Position numbers and translations under genes: made by a program. A stretch of DNA of 64,000 nucleotides from Glaciecola siphonariae (GTDB lineage Bacteria > Pseudomonadota > Gammaproteobacteria > Enterobacterales > Alteromonadaceae): assembly GCF_042652645.1 (NCBI RefSeq), contig NZ_JBHSGU010000002.1:2057154-2121153 (forward strand). Reading direction: 5' to 3'. This document shows positions 1-9,033 of the stretch, piece after piece. Positions within the stretch are counted from its first letter, which is position 1. The number at the start of each line of letters is the position of its first letter. The notes under the pieces are model-generated. The model saw only the letters and a program-made list of their open reading frames with translations, did no database searches and was not told where the DNA came from.

Positions 1-289
1 TCTCGGTGCGAGTAGCAACTTTAATCAACATCAGTTCACGCTCTACATGGGCTGAGTCAGTAAGTTCAGCCACACGCAACACATCAATTAGCTTGTTCAC
101 CTGCTTGGTGATTTGCTCGGTAACTTTGTTATCGGCCTGCGTGATAATCGTTAAGCGCGAGAGACTCTCATCTGAGGTTGGTGCTACGCAAAGTGAGTCA
201 ACGTTGTAGCCGCGCTGTGAAAACACGCCCACAATGCGAGAGAGTGAGCCTGGCGCGTTTTCCATTAGTACTGAAAATATTCGTCTCAT
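1..289 (-). CDS. ilvH: Acetolactate synthase III small subunit IlvH (partial, runs off left edge)
   Basis: About the first 96 codons of the regulatory subunit of acetolactate synthase, which catalyses the first common step of valine, leucine and isoleucine synthesis. The N-terminus reads MRRIFSVLMENAPGSLSR followed by VGVFSQRGYNVDSL, the ACT domain of IlvH that binds valine for feedback control. The ATG shares one base with the TAA of ilvI (TAATG), so the two are probably translationally coupled. The rest of the gene lies beyond base 1. Confidence 0.95.
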   Translation of the reverse strand, partial: MRRIFSVLMENAPGSLSRIVGVFSQRGYNVDSLCVAPTSDESLSRLTIITQADNKVTEQITKQVNKLIDVLRVAELTDSAHVERELMLIKVATRTE

Positions 290-2007
290 TACGTACGCTC
301 CGTCTTGCTCAATCTCATATCATCCATCGCACCATATTTAATCTGCATTGGGTATACATGCTCGTTCTGGTCTACGGCAATATCCATGAACACGAGGCGA
401 TCTTTTTCTGCAAAGCAGCGTGCCATGGCGTCGTCTAAGTCTGCTAGCTTGTCGACTCGAATGCCAATATGCCCGTATGCTTCAGCTAACTTCACAAAGT
501 CGGGCATTGAATCCATGTATGAATGAGAGTGCCGTCCTTTGTAATTCATATCTTGCCACTGGCGCACCATGCCAAGCGCACGGTTGTTGAGCGAAATAAT
601 TTTTATCGGCAGGTTATATTGCAGGCAGGTTGAAAGCTCCTGAATATTCATTTGAATACTGCCATCACCGGTTACCACTACCGAACATGCATCAGGGTGG
701 GCAAACTGCACGCCCATGGCGGCAGGCAAACCAAAGCCCATAGTGCCCAAACCGCCAGAGTTTATCCATCTGCGAGGTTTTGCAAAAGGATAATACAGGG
801 CCGCAAACATTTGATGCTGCCCTACATCTGAACTGACGTAGGCATCACCGTGTGTATGCTCATATAGCGCCTGAATAACTTTTTGTGGCTTAATAACTTC
901 GCCATTTTCTTTATAATTTAGGCACTTGCGCGCTCGCCATTCGTTGATTTGTTCCCACCAATCGGCGAGCTTGTCGCTTTGCTCAGATAAGTCGTGTTGC
1001 TCTAGTACAGCCAAAATCTGTTCAACCACTGTTTTCACCGAGCCGACCACTGGAATATGCGCATTCACCGTCTTTGAAATAGAAGCTGGGTCAATGTCTA
1101 CATGGATGATGTCGGCGTAGGGACAAAACTTTTCTACATTGTTAGTCACGCGGTCGTCAAAGCGTGCACCTAAAGAAATAATACAGTCGGCGTTGTGCAT
1201 CGCTTTGTTTGCTTCTAATGTGCCGTGCATCCCAAGCATTCCAACAAACTGCTCGTGAACGCTAGAGAATGCGCCTAATCCCATTAAGGTACTGGTTACA
1301 GGTGCGTGCAATCTTTCAGCTAATTCGGTCACAACTTCAGCGGCCTCGCTGGCAATAGACCCTCCCCCTACATACAAAATGGGGCGTTTGGCTTTAACTA
1401 AGCTTGCAACTGCTTTTTTAATTTGCTTACTGTGACCCTTGAGCGTGGGATTGTAAGACCGCATGGTGACGTCGTCTGGAAACACGTAGGGATGGGAATC
1501 TTGTACATTCACGATGTCTTTCGGCAAATCTACCACCACCGGACCAGGCCGGCCAGTGTTAGCGATATAGTATGCTTGGGCAATGGCTTTGGGGATATCC
1601 GTCGCTTTTTTAACTAAAAAACTGTGCTTTACCACCGGACGCGAGCACCCCACCATATCAGTTTCTTGGAAAGCATCCTCACCAATATGCATAGACGGCA
1701 CCTGCCCCGATAAAATTACCATCGGAATAGAATCCATATATGCGGTGGCAATACCCGTTAGGGTGTTGGTGGCTCCAGGGCCAGAAGTCACCAGTACTGT
1801 GCCAGTTTTGCCCGTCGCTCGCGCATAACCATCTGCCATGTGCGCGGCACCTTGTTCATGGCGCACTAACACATGCTTTACATGCTCTTGCGCAAACAAG
1901 GCATCATAAATATCGAGCACTGCACCACCTGGGTAGCCAAATAAATGCGTTACCCCAACGTCTTTCAACGCTTCAACCACCATCGCGGCGCCAGACATCA
2001 TCCTCAC
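289..2007 (-). CDS. ilvI: Acetolactate synthase III large (catalytic) subunit IlvI
   Basis: 572-residue ThDP enzyme that condenses two pyruvates to acetolactate, or pyruvate with 2-oxobutyrate. Visible features: GYPGGAVLDIYDAL at residues 24–37; the catalytic glutamate at 51 in RHEQGAAHMADGYA; and the ThDP/Mg motif GDGSIQMN followed about 25 residues later by LNNRALGM. The GTG start at 2007 is chosen because AAGGAG lies 8 bases upstream and MRMMSGAAMVV aligns with MEMLSGAEMVV of E. coli IlvI. ATG codons 6 and 9 bases further in are alternatives. It is co-transcribed with ilvH. Confidence 0.95.
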   Translation of the reverse strand: MRMMSGAAMVVEALKDVGVTHLFGYPGGAVLDIYDALFAQEHVKHVLVRHEQGAAHMADGYARATGKTGTVLVTSGPGATNTLTGIATAYMDSIPMVILSGQVPSMHIGEDAFQETDMVGCSRPVVKHSFLVKKATDIPKAIAQAYYIANTGRPGPVVVDLPKDIVNVQDSHPYVFPDDVTMRSYNPTLKGHSKQIKKAVASLVKAKRPILYVGGGSIASEAAEVVTELAERLHAPVTSTLMGLGAFSSVHEQFVGMLGMHGTLEANKAMHNADCIISLGARFDDRVTNNVEKFCPYADIIHVDIDPASISKTVNAHIPVVGSVKTVVEQILAVLEQHDLSEQSDKLADWWEQINEWRARKCLNYKENGEVIKPQKVIQALYEHTHGDAYVSSDVGQHQMFAALYYPFAKPRRWINSGGLGTMGFGLPAAMGVQFAHPDACSVVVTGDGSIQMNIQELSTCLQYNLPIKIISLNNRALGMVRQWQDMNYKGRHSHSYMDSMPDFVKLAEAYGHIGIRVDKLADLDDAMARCFAEKDRLVFMDIAVDQNEHVYPMQIKYGAMDDMRLSKTERT

Positions 2008-2337
2008 AAGATTGTCTCCTTATTAGCCTCATTGTCTTGCTAAGCAATATACCCGCTTAGACGCAAAGGAAAAACATAAAATCAGGAAAAAGCGAAATAC
2101 TTATCCCTATATACTAGATTTTTAGGATATTCATACTAAAAATTAATAATTTGTCGCGGTCGTTAGATGATTATTATTATTGTTGGCGTAAAGCCTGATA
2201 TCTTGATGACGTGTGAATGTTTCACTGACTGCCTGACTTCTTCGAGTCTTGTTTGAAGATTACCGCGCAGCTATTTGATAATCAAGGCTAAACTTTGCTT
2301 GATAACGCACGTATCAACTTAAAAGTTTACAGACAGG
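2008..2337. other. Divergent intergenic region between ilvI and the ABC exporter operon
   Basis: 330 bases without a gene. It must hold the leftward ilvIH promoter and the rightward promoter of the ABC operon. It is AT-rich in the middle (2100–2190). I see no convincing leader peptide with branched-chain codon runs, no attenuator, and no operator that I can name. Confidence 0.6.
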
Positions 2338-2343
2338 ATGCCA

Positions 2344-3054
2344 ATGCTTGAAATTAAAGCATTAACCAAGAGCTACCAAGCGCCAGAATCACGCATTCAG
2401 GTGCTTGAACGGGTTGATTTAAGCTTAGCGGCTGGACAGAGTTTATCGATACAAGGCCCATCAGGATGCGGTAAGTCTACCTTGCTTCACCTTATAGGCG
2501 CTTTAGACAAACCCGATAGTGGCACTATTGCTTTAAAATCTGGCACTTCAAGCCGCACCAGCACTACACATACTAATGCCGGTGAGTCGTTTAATGTGCA
2601 CGAACTTAGCGAAACCCACGCAGACGCCTATCGACGCCAACACGTTGGATTTGTCTTTCAAAAATTTAATCTGATTGACTGTTTGTCGGTACAAGACAAT
2701 ATATTTTTACCTAGCAAGCTTAATGGCTATAACGATAATGACTACATTATGGCTTTGATTGACGCATTAGATATTGCCAAGCATGTCAATAAACTGCCTA
2801 ATCAGCTCTCTGGTGGAGAGCAGCAGCGGGTTGCCATCGCACGGGCGCTTGCTCACAAGCCAAGGCTTGTCCTTGCCGACGAACCCACAGGTAATTTAGA
2901 TGAAGTAAACTCAGATAAAGTATGCCAGTTGCTCTACCAAACCTGCCAACAAGCTAATGCAGCGTTGGTTTTGGTTACCCACAGTAGCGCGGTTGCCAAG
3001 TTGGCAGATAGTCAGGCGCATATGCAAAACAAACAGCTCGTGCGAGTGAGTTGA
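2344..3054 (+). CDS. ABC transporter ATP-binding protein, LolD/MacB-type
   Basis: ATPase of a type VII (MacB/LolD-like) ABC system. Walker A is GPSGCGKST, the signature is LSGGEQQRVAIARAL, and Walker B LVLADEPTGNLD carries the GNLD typical of LolD/MacB/FtsE. A serine- and threonine-rich insert sits between Walker A and the Q-loop (VFQKFNLID). The ORF could begin at ATG 2338, but the AGG there touches that codon. It sits six bases before ATG 2344, which is the better start. The next gene is the cognate FtsX-type permease, 28 bases downstream. Confidence 0.88.
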   Translation: MLEIKALTKSYQAPESRIQVLERVDLSLAAGQSLSIQGPSGCGKSTLLHLIGALDKPDSGTIALKSGTSSRTSTTHTNAGESFNVHELSETHADAYRRQHVGFVFQKFNLIDCLSVQDNIFLPSKLNGYNDNDYIMALIDALDIAKHVNKLPNQLSGGEQQRVAIARALAHKPRLVLADEPTGNLDEVNSDKVCQLLYQTCQQANAALVLVTHSSAVAKLADSQAHMQNKQLVRVS

Positions 3055-3081
3055 CATGCCCTCATCTAACAGCCCGCGCGA

Positions 3082-5742
3082 ATGAAGTCTTCAAGTGAAC
3101 ACAAACAAGCTTCTACAGACGCTTTGCCATCAGATAAGGCTGCGAGCCATGTGAGCATGTGGCAAGTGTACAATCTGCTCTTGGCCAGTTATCGAAATAC
3201 GTGGTTTAGTTTGCTTATGGTCGTGCTTTCTTTGCTTATTGCTTGTGCTGGCCTAAGTGCGGTACTGATCATTAACCAAGGCGCTAAGCAAAGTTATACT
3301 GGGAGCTCTGCGAGTTTTTTAGTGCCTGCCCGGCATCAAATTGTTGCCCTTAATGCCTCAGTGCCGCTTAGCAAAGCAGATTATGCGAGCTTGAGGCGCC
3401 AAGGCTATCGGCTTAGCGCAATTGCTGAAACCAAGCAGCGCTTATACATAGGCGATAGACGCCTGAGCGCGCGGCGCATAAGCCTTATTGGCGTAGACGC
3501 GCTGCCCTTGCTTAATCAAAGCTATGCAGCCCCCCGGGGCTCCATTGCCAGAAGCCCATCTTTATCGTCACAATTAACGTCAGACGTGTCGTCAGCATCA
3601 ACATCGGCGTCAGCGTCAACCTTGGCGTTAACAGATGAACAACCCGATACCTCAGTAGACTGGTTATTGACTCAGGCAGGTGCTGGGCTCGGGTTGTCGG
3701 GCGTAATGATGCATCCGCAGCTTGCGCGAGAGCTAAATGTTAAACAAGGCGACCGATTCGCGCTGAGCGCTTCGTCAAACGCAGAGCTTAGCCCTGTCCT
3801 GTTGCCGCCAATGCAGCTACTTGAAGTAAATGCACTCTCAGATGCCTTGCTCATGGATATCGGCACCTTGCTTAACTTACTACCGGAGCTGAACCTGAGC
3901 GCCATTTTTGTGCTAGGTAAGCCGGATGATAAAGAGCTTGCCAGCATTCGAGCATCCCTGCCGTCGCATCTTTCTTTGGTCAGTATTGACACTGAGCAAA
4001 GCGACCCAGAAATGACCGAGAGCTTTTATTTAAACCTCTTTGCCATGGCTTTATTGATGTTTGCGGTATGCTTGTTCATTGTGATGAATGCCTTTAATTT
4101 GCTGATTTTCAATCGCTTTGCCATGCTCAAATCTTTGCGCCAGCTCGGGGTTGGACGCCGTCAAATTTTATTGGCACACGGCCTTGAATTTATCTTATTT
4201 GCGCTTGCGATTACGGCGGCAGGTATATGGATTGGCTCGCAATTGGCACTTTTTGTGGCGCCAACAATTAGAGGCATAGTAGAGGGTTTATATCAAGTTC
4301 AGCTCGGATTTACCGACACCAGTTGGTGGGGGCTGTATGTAAAAGTACTCGCAATATCCCTTACCGGCATTGCACTTGCTTTACTTGCTCCTATTAAGCA
4401 GCTCAATCAATCATTAAGTCATACCCAGCCAAACGCTGACAATACAAGCATCAATCGCTGGCTGTTTGTCATCAGCGCTATACTTGGTTTATGCGCCTTC
4501 TTCATCTTTTTTACTTCTTCGCATTTAGGCATGTTACTACTTGGAGCAGCCTGTTTTATTTTGAGCGGCTGCGGGCTATTGATACAGAGTTTCCCATTGT
4601 GTTTGCGATGGGTATTCGCTTTAGTGCCCAAACGTGCCGTGCTCATGCGTTTAAGTGCTGCGCAGGCTGTTTTTTTATCGAAGAAAACAAAAATTGCGTG
4701 CTGCGCCTTTTTTATTGCCGCTACTAGTAATTTAGGCATGAATTTAATGGTCGACAGCTTTCGTTTAAGCACCGAAGGATGGCTATCTCAGCGTCTTGCC
4801 GCGCCCTTTTATTTATATTCAAACAACCCCGAACATAACCAAGCTCTACCGGCACTGGCAGATGCTAATAACATAAAGCTCGTTCCGCGCTATCAACAAG
4901 ATGAGCGTTATAAGCAGCAAGCGCTGCAAATTGTCAGCTATCCACAGCAAGCAACTTTTAAAGAGGCGATGGTATTTGAATCAGCCCTAGACAATGCATG
5001 GGATATGTTTGAACAGGGCACTGGCGCATTTGTGAATCAGCAGTTTGCCATTCGACAGTCGCTTCAACTAAATAGCACCATAGCCCTAGCGTCAGGCCAG
5101 ACATACACAATAGCCGGAATTATTTATGACTACGGCAATCCTAGCTCACAGCTTTTACTTAATTTAAACCAGTTTCCACAAGCTATAGCGCAATCGAATT
5201 TATTTGCTGTCTTTGGCGGGGCTGATGACATTGCAAGGTTTACAGAGCAATTAGGCAGTATCGGAATTATTCGCGATTCACAGTTTTACGCCAGCGAGGA
5301 TATCTTGTCAGAATCTATGAAAGTGTTTGACCGCACTTTTTTAATTACCGATGGTTTAAACCTCGTCACATTATTGGTAGCCGCGCTTTCTTTAGCGAGC
5401 ACAATTGTGATTTTACTTAGTCAAAGTCGAGCACAAATGATGCTGCTACGGGCGATGGGAATAAGCGCTTGGCAATGTCGCCGCATTTTATTGCAACAGT
5501 ATTTACTCTTATGTTTTGTTGCGCTTTTAGCCGCAACGCCTTTTGGTATTGCCCTGAGTTACATTTTAATTGAGTTTATAAACTACCATGCGTTTAATTG
5601 GTCTTACCCTTTAGTGATTGATTGGCTGAGCATTGCATCACTCTATGTTCTGAGTCTCTTTATTGTGGCTCTAATTATTTTGCTTCCCATCATGTACCGT
5701 ACTCAAAAAGGCTTGGCACAGGAGTTAGCATGTTTAGACTAA
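3082..5742 (+). CDS. ABC transporter permease, FtsX-like, 886 residues
   Basis: Large inner-membrane permease with a hydrophobic segment near residues 40–65, a long periplasmic domain, a three-helix cluster around residues 315–430, further helices, and a second three-helix FtsX cluster near the C-terminus (about 760–880). This duplicated FtsX layout is that of lipoprotein-exporter-like or AttG/YbbP-type permeases. It overlaps the lipocalin lipoprotein gene by 13 bases, so the three genes form an operon. The transported substrate is unknown; the lipoprotein partner suggests envelope traffic. Confidence 0.85.
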   Translation: MKSSSEHKQASTDALPSDKAASHVSMWQVYNLLLASYRNTWFSLLMVVLSLLIACAGLSAVLIINQGAKQSYTGSSASFLVPARHQIVALNASVPLSKADYASLRRQGYRLSAIAETKQRLYIGDRRLSARRISLIGVDALPLLNQSYAAPRGSIARSPSLSSQLTSDVSSASTSASASTLALTDEQPDTSVDWLLTQAGAGLGLSGVMMHPQLARELNVKQGDRFALSASSNAELSPVLLPPMQLLEVNALSDALLMDIGTLLNLLPELNLSAIFVLGKPDDKELASIRASLPSHLSLVSIDTEQSDPEMTESFYLNLFAMALLMFAVCLFIVMNAFNLLIFNRFAMLKSLRQLGVGRRQILLAHGLEFILFALAITAAGIWIGSQLALFVAPTIRGIVEGLYQVQLGFTDTSWWGLYVKVLAISLTGIALALLAPIKQLNQSLSHTQPNADNTSINRWLFVISAILGLCAFFIFFTSSHLGMLLLGAACFILSGCGLLIQSFPLCLRWVFALVPKRAVLMRLSAAQAVFLSKKTKIACCAFFIAATSNLGMNLMVDSFRLSTEGWLSQRLAAPFYLYSNNPEHNQALPALADANNIKLVPRYQQDERYKQQALQIVSYPQQATFKEAMVFESALDNAWDMFEQGTGAFVNQQFAIRQSLQLNSTIALASGQTYTIAGIIYDYGNPSSQLLLNLNQFPQAIAQSNLFAVFGGADDIARFTEQLGSIGIIRDSQFYASEDILSESMKVFDRTFLITDGLNLVTLLVAALSLASTIVILLSQSRAQMMLLRAMGISAWQCRRILLQQYLLLCFVALLAATPFGIALSYILIEFINYHAFNWSYPLVIDWLSIASLYVLSLFIVALIILLPIMYRTQKGLAQELACLD

Positions 5743-6947
5743 GCGCGTTGCTTGTTAGTTGTGCATTATTGTTGTGTGCATGCATTGATAAACACGAGAT
5801 ACAGGGGCAAAATCAAGCATCTACAGTAAACCCAAGTTTTCTTAGCGCAAAAGGAACAAAAGCAGATCCAGCTTATGTAATAGCGCTGCCTCAAGATCAT
5901 CTTCCTCACCCTGACTTTGATATCGAATGGTGGTATTTAACCGCTAATTTAGAAGACGAACAGCAACAAGAATACGCGCTCCAGTGGACTTTATTTCGCT
6001 TTACTAACGCACAGCAACAAGATAGTTGGCATATTGGTCAGACCTTTATGGCGCATGCTTCTTTGCATACGCCAAACGCGCATTTTTTTGAAGAGAAGTT
6101 TGCGCCAGGAGGTTTAGGCAATGCGTTTGTTGCGCTGCACCAGCAAGCAGATGAAGCCTCAACAAAGCTCGCGGTAAATACCAATACTGAGCTCGGCGAT
6201 TTCTTCACTATGCAAATTGATAACTGGCGCTGGCAGGGCGTCAACCCCGACGCCACGATGTTTCCTGCAAAGCTATCGGCAAGCATAAGGCCTAATCGTC
6301 AAGCTAACGCAGGGGCTGACGAATATTCTTCCATCAACTCAAGTGTTAATATCGAAATGCGCTTAACACCCGCCGGTCCTTTTATTATGCATGGCGAGAA
6401 CGGATACAGCGTTAAGTCAAAGGAGGGCAAACATGCATCTCATTATTATTCGCTGCCCTTTATCGATATTGAGGGCAGTATAGAATTGCTAGATGCTACA
6501 GTGGAGACCGCACAAAAGCGTACAATAAAGGTAAAAGGCAAGGCATGGTACGATCATGAATGGACTTCGACCTTGCTAGATGCTAGCACCGAAGGCTGGG
6601 ATTGGATGTCGCTACATCTACACAATGGCGATAAGCTCATGGCCTTTAGTATGCGCTTGAATGACGATGATAATTATCAGACCGGCACGTATATTCGTGC
6701 CAACGGTGAGAGTGTTACGCTGCTGCCAAGTGATATCAAATTAACCATAAAGGGCTATGAAGACACCTCTCATGGACGCTTTCCACTAAATTGGCAGGTT
6801 GAGGTACCTAGTCAGGGGCTGAGCCTTGAAGTAAACGCGGTGACTTTCAATGCTTACAACCAGGCAAGATTCCCTTATTATGAAGGGCCAGTAAACGTAA
6901 GCGGAAGCCACTCAGGGAGTGGCTTTCTAGAGCTTACCGGTTATTAA
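5730..6947 (+). CDS. AttH/CrtC-like lipocalin-domain lipoprotein
   Basis: About 405 residues. Starting at ATG 5730 (RBS CAGGAG, 5 bases upstream) gives a lipoprotein signal peptide whose lipobox ends LLLCAC. The mature part has motifs of the AttH / carotenoid 1,2-hydratase-like double-lipocalin fold: DFDIEWWYLTANL near the start, GENGYSVKS and SHYYSLPFIDIEG in the middle, then KAWYDHEW and GWDWMSLHLHNGDKLMAFSMR. Genes of this family are commonly found next to a FtsX-type permease and ATPase, as here. Hydratase activity is not implied; binding or delivery of a hydrophobic molecule is an inference. Confidence 0.85.
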   Translation: MFRLSALLVSCALLLCACIDKHEIQGQNQASTVNPSFLSAKGTKADPAYVIALPQDHLPHPDFDIEWWYLTANLEDEQQQEYALQWTLFRFTNAQQQDSWHIGQTFMAHASLHTPNAHFFEEKFAPGGLGNAFVALHQQADEASTKLAVNTNTELGDFFTMQIDNWRWQGVNPDATMFPAKLSASIRPNRQANAGADEYSSINSSVNIEMRLTPAGPFIMHGENGYSVKSKEGKHASHYYSLPFIDIEGSIELLDATVETAQKRTIKVKGKAWYDHEWTSTLLDASTEGWDWMSLHLHNGDKLMAFSMRLNDDDNYQTGTYIRANGESVTLLPSDIKLTIKGYEDTSHGRFPLNWQVEVPSQGLSLEVNAVTFNAYNQARFPYYEGPVNVSGSHSGSGFLELTGY

Positions 6948-6989
6948 CAAAGCTCAGCTCTGGATAGAGACTAAAGTTAACCGAAGCTT

Positions 6990-7370
6990 TTAGTCGTCTA
7001 GCTCAATGTCTAAACCGTCTTCAACGTCCATCATCGCATCTTCGTCACGGCTGTTCGAATCCGTTGTTTTGCGGGTGCCGTAGATACTGCCGGTTTTTGG
7101 CCGATTAATACGCTTTTGATATTTTAGCCATGCACGCTCAGCGGTAGACTGCGGCTCAACTTCGCCTAAGGCCGCCGCCAAAAATTGCCTGTCTTCTTCA
7201 TCCGAAGGTGCAAATTGCCGGTCCACCAGCGCTGCAAAAAGGCAACCGTATTCGTTCAGGGCCTTGCTCTCGGCAATTGAGAAATCGCCAGAGCGAGAAA
7301 AGCCATAAGGATAATTTTTAGGATCACTAAATAGGCGCTTTAAGAGGGTTTCTTTAGTTAAACTAGACAC
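6990..7370 (-). CDS. maoP: MaoP-like macrodomain Ori protein (DUF413/YifE)
   Basis: Small acidic-tailed protein. The block PKNYPYGFSRSGDFSIAE matches the HYPRGFSRHGDFTI region of E. coli MaoP (YifE), and TAERAWLKYQKRINRPK matches its TEAERVWSKYMTRIKRPK. MaoP acts with the maoS site in organising the Ori macrodomain in enterobacteria; whether that holds here is unknown. The ORF is open from a GTG at 7385, but GGAG lies nine bases before the GTG at 7370, so that start is preferred. The tail is a run of Asp and Glu ending IELDD. Confidence 0.85.
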   Translation of the reverse strand: MSSLTKETLLKRLFSDPKNYPYGFSRSGDFSIAESKALNEYGCLFAALVDRQFAPSDEEDRQFLAAALGEVEPQSTAERAWLKYQKRINRPKTGSIYGTRKTTDSNSRDEDAMMDVEDGLDIELDD

Positions 7371-7543
7371 GTCACATTGCTCCACACTTTAAAAAACAAC
7401 ATACATTTACAACAGGCCTTGCTCAAGTTGCCGTTGTACTCCCGAATATCGGTGCTGTCAATAAAATACTTATAGCAAAGACACAGTGGATGCAATTCTT
7501 CAAAAAAGTGTCATATTACGCTGCGCCAATTGAGTGACTTTCG

Positions 7544-7608
7544 TTATTTGTTGAATATCACTATTTGGTGAATCACCTTATTTGGTGACTCACGTTATTT
7601 GGTGATCC
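7544..7608. repeat. Short tandem repeats at the 3' end of the DUF4442 gene
   Basis: Four head-to-tail copies of a 16–18 base unit of the form TTATTTGGTGANTCAC, at 7544, 7562, 7578 and 7595. The last copy contains the stop codon and final codons (Ile-Thr-Lys-stop) of the leftward gene. The other three lie just past its stop, as if the 3' end had been reduplicated by slippage. Confidence 0.85.
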
Positions 7609-8080
7609 AAGCCCAATTCATTTCGCAAATAACGGGCTCGTTTCCAGTCTCATCAGTAACCTTTACAGCAACGAGTAAGTCCCCTTTTTCTTCATTTTGA
7701 ATGCGCGTGATTTGTTCGTCGGTCAGATATGCTTCAGCGGTCAGTGCACCTTGCGCGCGCTTTACATACTTTAAGTTCATAGACTTGATCAGGGGTAACT
7801 TGTCACCCGGTAGGTTAACGCCTACCACAAAGCCTGTTGCGGATTCGGCCAGCAGGGCCATGGCCGCAGCGTGGACGCTGCCGATATGATTTTGCACTTT
7901 TTTTCGATTGCTTTGGTAAAACACTACACGCTTTAAGTCAGTGTCGAGTATTTTAAGCTTAGCAGTCCCAACAAGCTTAACTTTGTACCTGAACATAGTG
8001 GTAAGCAACCACATACCTAACCAATGAGGATAGGTTAAACATTTATCAGCAAAACCTCGCAATGGATTACGTTTGGACAT
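7595..8080 (-). CDS. DUF4442 hotdog-fold protein, thioesterase-like
   Basis: 161 residues with the DUF4442 pattern. A basic N-terminus is followed by a hydrophobic stretch (PHWLGMWLLTTMFRYKVKLVG). Next comes HIGSVHAAAMALLAESATGF, the central hotdog helix equivalent to the NHxGxxHxGA region of PaaI-like thioesterases, and then IKSMNLKYVKRAQG. A substrate cannot be named. RBS AAGG lies seven bases before ATG 8080. The terminal codons lie in a tandem repeat that continues beyond the stop. Confidence 0.75.
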   Translation of the reverse strand: MSKRNPLRGFADKCLTYPHWLGMWLLTTMFRYKVKLVGTAKLKILDTDLKRVVFYQSNRKKVQNHIGSVHAAAMALLAESATGFVVGVNLPGDKLPLIKSMNLKYVKRAQGALTAEAYLTDEQITRIQNEEKGDLLVAVKVTDETGNEPVICEMNWAWITK

Positions 8081-8145
8081 ATCACACCCTTACTTTAATT
8101 ATGAAGCCGCAAGTCAGCGGCCAAGCTATTATGATTATTCGCGTA

Positions 8146-9033
8146 TCAGGTCTTATTAACGTCAAGCAAGGCAAGCGCGCCTAAAAGGCCTGAATCTGTC
8201 GACAATCCTGGAGCGGTGATAATATCAGACAATGCGAGGTCTTGCGGAAAACAAATATAGTCGCCTAGGTTTTTTTCAGTTTGCTCAATGATTTTTGGCA
8301 GTAAAAAAGACTGCTGCATTACGCCGCCACCTAAAATAATTTTCTGCGCCGACAATGTCATGAGCAAATTATGACACACCTGACCTAATACGTTTGCTTC
8401 AGTTTCCCACGCAGGATGGTCTTGCGGCATATCTTGAGTGCTTTGATTCCAAATTTTCTGCATCGAGGTGCCTGATGCCAGCCCCTCTACGCAGTCGCCA
8501 TGAAAGGGGCATTGGCCCTGCACGCCCTCGGGTACTTTAATTCGCATGTGGCCCATTTCTGGATGCACCAAGCCCTTCACAGTTCTGCCACCAACCACTA
8601 ACCCACCGCCAAAACCGGTTCCCACAGTAATATACACCACAACATCAAAGCCCTGCCCTGCTCCCCATCGGTACTCGGCGAGTGCCGCAGCATTTACGTC
8701 GGTATCAATGCTAACTTTCACATCGAGCGTTTCGCTCAATCGGGAGCCTAGGGGAGCATCGGTCCAATACGGCTTAGGCGTTTTAGTCACATTGCCGAAG
8801 GTTGGTGAATTTGGGTTTAAATCGAGCGGCCCAAAACTGGCTAAACCGAGTTGGTCAAAATCATGACCTTGGCTTTTTAAATCTTGATAGAAGTCGATAA
8901 CTTGCCCGATAGTTTCTTCAAACGTAGTTGTAGCAATGCGCGTTTTAGCGAGCACGTTTTTATTAGCATCAAACAGTGCACAAATAAACTTCGTGCCGCC
9001 TGCTTCAATAGCTGCATAGGATTTAGGCGCCAT
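8146..9033 (-). CDS. ROK-family sugar kinase, probable fructokinase
   Basis: ROK kinase with the ATP-binding motif AAIEAGGTKFICAL at the N-terminus, the catalytic region SIDTDVNAAALAEYRWGAG, a phosphate loop VYITVGTGFGGGLV, and HPEMGH followed by CPFHGDCVEG. The last pair supplies the His/Cys zinc site typical of BglK/Gmuc/ScrK-type ROK fructokinases. The start at ATG 9033 (MAPKS) overlaps the permease gene by 11 bases; RBS GAAGAA is nearby. Beside a permease and an amylosucrase, phosphorylation of fructose released from sucrose is the likely job (inference). Confidence 0.88.
   Translation of the reverse strand: MAPKSYAAIEAGGTKFICALFDANKNVLAKTRIATTTFEETIGQVIDFYQDLKSQGHDFDQLGLASFGPLDLNPNSPTFGNVTKTPKPYWTDAPLGSRLSETLDVKVSIDTDVNAAALAEYRWGAGQGFDVVVYITVGTGFGGGLVVGGRTVKGLVHPEMGHMRIKVPEGVQGQCPFHGDCVEGLASGTSMQKIWNQSTQDMPQDHPAWETEANVLGQVCHNLLMTLSAQKIILGGGVMQQSFLLPKIIEQTEKNLGDYICFPQDLALSDIITAPGLSTDSGLLGALALLDVNKT

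Noticed and set aside
305..2060. Several plus-strand ORFs opposite ilvI
   Set aside because: They are antisense shadows with no RBS or recognisable domains, inside a well-defined gene.
2008..2337. ilvIH leader attenuator
   Set aside because: No leader peptide rich in Leu/Ile/Val and no terminator–antiterminator pair is visible; ilvIH operons normally lack one.
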